Assembly: GCA_916048095.2 (NCBI GenBank)
Contig: OU696576.1
Span: 5,871,664 to 5,935,663 of the forward strand
Reading direction: 5' to 3'
Length of the DNA: 64,000 nucleotides
Source of the DNA: Sacculina carcini
Taxonomy: Eukaryota; Arthropoda; Thecostraca; Sacculinidae
Shown here: positions 61,425 through 64,000 of the stretch, in pieces
Layout: every line of letters begins with the position of its first letter
How positions within the stretch are numbered: the stretch's first letter is position 1
Made by a program: the position numbers and the translations under genes
Notes under the pieces: model-generated
What the model was told of the DNA's origin: nothing
What the model saw: the letters and a program-made list of their open reading frames with translations, nothing else
Database searches by the model: none

Positions 61425-64000
61425 ACTACCCCCCCGTCAGAGTCTAACATGAATGAGACTCGATAGCGCGCTGGCGGTCGGACTTCTCTCCCGGAGCGTG
61501 TGCGGAGGATTGACCGAGGCGCTGTGACAGAAGCGGTAGCCGGCGTGTGTGGGCGAGGTATTCTGGATGCCGGAGCCGGAACACGTTGTCGCCGCGGCAG
61601 TGGTGAAGGTGTTGAGCCGATACGGTTGCCCCGCAAGAACAGTCGAGGCCCTTGGGACGGAAGTGCAGTGCTTGGTGGCAGTGGATTGTGTGTTGTCGGT
61701 GTTGTCTGTGTCAAAGCAGGGGTGTCGCTCTCCTCGATGATCGCAGGCTTGACCCGGTCGAGAGAGATGACGTCATCGCCTGAAATGCGCCGAATGGTGA
61801 CGGTCTTGGGCGTACGTGCAGCGACGCGGAATGGGCCGTCATAGGGCGCGTTGAGAGGCGAGTGGTGTCCTCCGTGGCGAACAAAGACATGTGTGCAGGT
61901 GTCCAGGCCACGCGGTATGTAGGAGCTCCGACGAGTCAGTCGAGGTGGAACCGGCCTTAGGCGGCTCAGAGTGCGCCGCAGGACCTCAGCATACGATGCT
62001 GGTGGCAAGTGTGTGTCATTGCCTTGTGCCGATGTCACCAACTCACCGGGTAGTCGGAGAGGCGCTCCGTACACCAGCTCGGCCGGCGACGTTTGCAGAT
62101 CGGCCTTGACGCTCGTGCGTACACCGAGAAGGACCGCGGGCAGCGTGCTCGTCCACTTAGTGTTTTGATGCGCACGGAGGCCCGCCTTGAGCTGCCGGTG
62201 AAAGCGCTCGACTAGACCGTTGCTGGCCGGATGGTAGCTGGTCGTAGTCGAGTGTTTGCAGCCCAGGACGTCGCAGAGTTGTCGCCACTGAGCGCCGGTG
62301 AACTGCGCTCCTCTGTCGGTTGTGACGATATCCGGCACTCCGAAACGCGCGATCCAGCTGGAGACGAAAGCGTCGCACACTGTTTCGGCTCGAACATCGG
62401 GTATCGGCGTCGCTTCTGCCCATCTGGTGTAACGACATATACATGTGAATATGTACATGTTACCATTAGATGGCGGCAACGGACCCACGATGTCGGCATG
62501 TAGATGCTGGAAACGCTCGCTCGGTAGTTTGAACTCGGCTGGCGGAGTGCGGGTATGCCGGTGCACCTTCGACCTCTGACAGGGTATGCACGCTCGTGTC
62601 CATCGTGCGATGTCACGGTGCATGTCTGGCCACACACAGCGGAGCGTGATGAGATCACTTGTCGCTCGAACGCCGGGGTGCGAGATGTTGTGCCAGAGAT
62701 CAAAGCATCGACGCCGTAGTGCAGTTGGTATCACTGGGCGTGACCTACCCGTCGACTCATCGCAGAGCAGTTTTGCACCGCTGGGCAGCTTAATGTGGCG
62801 GAGCTGCAGCGAGTGCGGCTGGTCAACGAATGCTGTTAGGTCAGGGTCAGCCTGCTGCGCGTCTGCCAGAGCGTCGAAGTCGTGCAGCGGCGGTTGCGGC
62901 ACCTGCAGCATGTTGATGACGCGAGACAAGGTGTCGGCGACAACATTCTCGGCTCCAGGCACATGACGCACATCGGTAGTAAATTTGGCGACAAAGTCGA
63001 GGTGACGAACTTCACGGGGCGAGTAGCGATCAGATGGTGAGTTGACCGCTCCCACCAGTGGTTGGTGGTCCGTAAAGACGATGAAATGCCGGCCCTCCAC
63101 AGCGTAGCGGAACCTGCGGATGGCCAGGTACACCGCAAGCAGCTCGCGACCGAAAGCGCTGTAGCGGCGTTCAGCAGGGCGCAGTGCTTTGGAGAAAAAG
63201 CACAGTGGCTGCCACTGCTGGTCGACGAACTGCTGCAGAACGGCGCCGACGGCTGCGTCTGAGGCATCAACCTGGAGACTGATGGGAGCCTCCTTGACGG
63301 GGTGAGCCAGGCGAACAGCGTTGGCCATCTGCAGTTTCGCTGCGGAGAATGCGTCTTCTGCTTGAGTCGTCCACTTGACCGGCAGACGAGACCGCTTTCC
63401 TGCCGGAACGAGCAGTGCATGCAGCGGCTGGAGTTGAGATGCAGCTGCTGGCAGAAACCGGTGGTAGAAGGCCAGCATGCCGAGGAAGCGGCGTAGCTGG
63501 GCTTGCGTCTGCGGCATCGGGAAAGACACGATGTCCTGTGTCTTTTCCGGGAGTGGTGCGATACCGTCGGCAGAGAAGCGATGCCCAAGGAAAGACACGG
63601 CGGACGCGGCGTAGGTGCACTTCCGGGGGTTGATGACCACACCGTACTTTTGCAGCAGTTCGAGGACTGCCTTCACGTCAAGCTCATGCTCAGCGATGGA
63701 TGGGCTGCCGATGAGGATGTCATCGATGTAAGCATAGACGTGAGGCAGCCCGCGGAGCACCTCGTCGATGAAGCGCTGCATCGTCTGCGCCGCGCTCCGC
63801 AAACCAATAGGCATGCGTGTCGCCTCGTACAAGTCGAATGGCGTCGTCACGGCCGTCTTCGGTATGTCCGCTGGCTCCACAGGGATCTGGTTATATGCAC
63901 GGACCAGATCAAGGGTGGTGAAAACCGTGCATCCAGCGAGGTCACTGACGAAGACCTGCAGGTACGGAATCGAGTACTTGTCAGGAGCTGTGCAGGCATT
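61421..64000 (-). CDS. Pol of gypsy D (partial, N-terminus beyond window)
   Basis: An open minus-strand frame of about 860 codons from the window edge to TAG at 61421, which lies within the LTR. At the edge it is already in RT (TTLDLVRAYNQIPVEPADIP); then PFDLYEATRMPIGLRSAAQT, catalytic VYAYIDDILIG, CTYAASAVSFLGHRF, FLGMLAFYHRFLPAA, RNase H (QVDASDAAVGAVLQQFVDQQ; GRELLAVYLAIRRFRYAVEG; FTDHQPL), integrase zinc finger (HNISHPGVRATSDLI; CIPCQRSKVHRHT), core (LHADIVGPLPP; TTDRGAQFTGAQW; HPASNGLVERFHRQ) and a C-terminal RTRSGREVRPPARY tail. No lesion is seen in this part. Confidence 0.93.
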   Translation of the reverse strand, partial: NACTAPDKYSIPYLQVFVSDLAGCTVFTTLDLVRAYNQIPVEPADIPKTAVTTPFDLYEATRMPIGLRSAAQTMQRFIDEVLRGLPHVYAYIDDILIGSPSIAEHELDVKAVLELLQKYGVVINPRKCTYAASAVSFLGHRFSADGIAPLPEKTQDIVSFPMPQTQAQLRRFLGMLAFYHRFLPAAASQLQPLHALLVPAGKRSRLPVKWTTQAEDAFSAAKLQMANAVRLAHPVKEAPISLQVDASDAAVGAVLQQFVDQQWQPLCFFSKALRPAERRYSAFGRELLAVYLAIRRFRYAVEGRHFIVFTDHQPLVGAVNSPSDRYSPREVRHLDFVAKFTTDVRHVPGAENVVADTLSRVINMLQVPQPPLHDFDALADAQQADPDLTAFVDQPHSLQLRHIKLPSGAKLLCDESTGRSRPVIPTALRRRCFDLWHNISHPGVRATSDLITLRCVWPDMHRDIARWTRACIPCQRSKVHRHTRTPPAEFKLPSERFQHLHADIVGPLPPSNGNMYIFTCICRYTRWAEATPIPDVRAETVCDAFVSSWIARFGVPDIVTTDRGAQFTGAQWRQLCDVLGCKHSTTTSYHPASNGLVERFHRQLKAGLRAHQNTKWTSTLPAVLLGVRTSVKADLQTSPAELVYGAPLRLPGELVTSAQGNDTHLPPASYAEVLRRTLSRLRPVPPRLTRRSSYIPRGLDTCTHVFVRHGGHHSPLNAPYDGPFRVAARTPKTVTIRRISGDDVISLDRVKPAIIEESDTPALTQTTPTTHNPLPPSTALPSQGPRLFLRGNRIGSTPSPLPRRQRVPAPASRIPRPHTPATASVTAPRSILRTRSGREVRPPARYRVSFMLDSDGGVV

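Larger units (their letters stand above)
61189..64000 (-). mobile_element. Gypsy element D (CsRn1-like), runs off right edge
   Basis: A minus-strand element whose 3' LTR is probably 61189-61424 (TGTTATGACAC...GCCGCTACA). The GGGGGGGTAG run next to it on the coding strand is the polypurine tract. The pol frame is open to the window end. It belongs to the same clade as gypsy B by pol similarity, but the copy is much better preserved. Its gag and 5' LTR lie beyond the window. Confidence 0.9.

Noticed and set aside
61500-63633. Multiple plus-strand frames across gypsy D
   Set aside because: Shadows of the intact pol on the minus strand in GC-rich sequence.
1-64000. tRNA, rRNA or snRNA genes
   Set aside because: No cloverleaf-consistent tRNA or conserved rRNA/snRNA segment was recognised on either strand by eye; a covariance-model search would be decisive.

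Overview
The window is genomic DNA from an animal, most likely an invertebrate. Host genes are split by GT-AG introns, are cytosolic or secreted metazoan families, and sit in a sea of class I and class II transposons. There is no operon structure. The species cannot be fixed from the sequence. (TG)n/(CA)n microsatellites are unusually abundant, and exons are GC-richer than the AT-rich introns.

Host genes. (1) The 5' part of a C2CD5 (C2 domain protein, CDP138) orthologue runs on the minus strand from its ATG at 10668 leftwards. Exons 1-5 are recognisable, and a phase-compatible candidate exon 6 runs off the left edge. (2) A five-exon TUFM gene (mitochondrial elongation factor Tu) lies on the plus strand, 19269-27760, and is complete at 481 codons. 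(3) A single-exon gene on the minus strand, 28769-29839, encodes a secreted, Thr-rich, repeat-containing protein that I do not recognise. (4) A single-exon CREG gene (secreted glycoprotein family) lies at 43129-43908 on the plus strand. C2CD5 and TUFM are divergent and separated by about 8.6 kb of nested retrotransposons.

Mobile DNA, left to right: a decayed hAT transposon (1060-4958) holding a second hAT-type element (3329-4586), both with perfect 8-bp target duplications; a LINE fragment inside a C2CD5 intron; a LINE (10975-18750, interrupted) containing an L2-like LINE and an LTR retrotransposon (14280-18714); non-autonomous hAT elements in TUFM introns and elsewhere; a LINE in TUFM intron 4; a piggyBac element (30898-33298) with TTAA duplications; a PIF/Harbinger derivative (33314-34160); three smaller inverted-repeat elements (35929-36476, 37397-37684, 39079-39477); and Ty3/gypsy elements over almost all of 37.7-64 kb. 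In that last region a full-length, apparently intact LTR element (54345-59279, LTRs apparently identical) has inserted into the LTR of an older gypsy element. A solo LTR of the same family, itself split by a hAT element, sits in the LTR of yet another one.

Most striking observations. (a) Intron 1 of C2CD5 begins with about 51 tandem 27-bp units that look like copies of the exon 1/intron 1 boundary. Each carries its own GTGAGA donor-like site and leaves the frame open. (b) The two related LTR families at 14280-18714 and 54345-59279 share a 12-nt primer-binding site exactly complementary to nucleotides 1-12 (the 5' end) of animal tRNA-Phe, not to a tRNA 3' end. (c) The same two elements share a -1 frameshift cassette (slippery heptamer, 5-nt spacer, GC-rich stem) just after the last Gag zinc knuckle. 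(d) Five of seven examined host 3' splice sites are preceded by UG-rich tracts, most of them (TG)n microsatellites, in place of a normal polypyrimidine tract.
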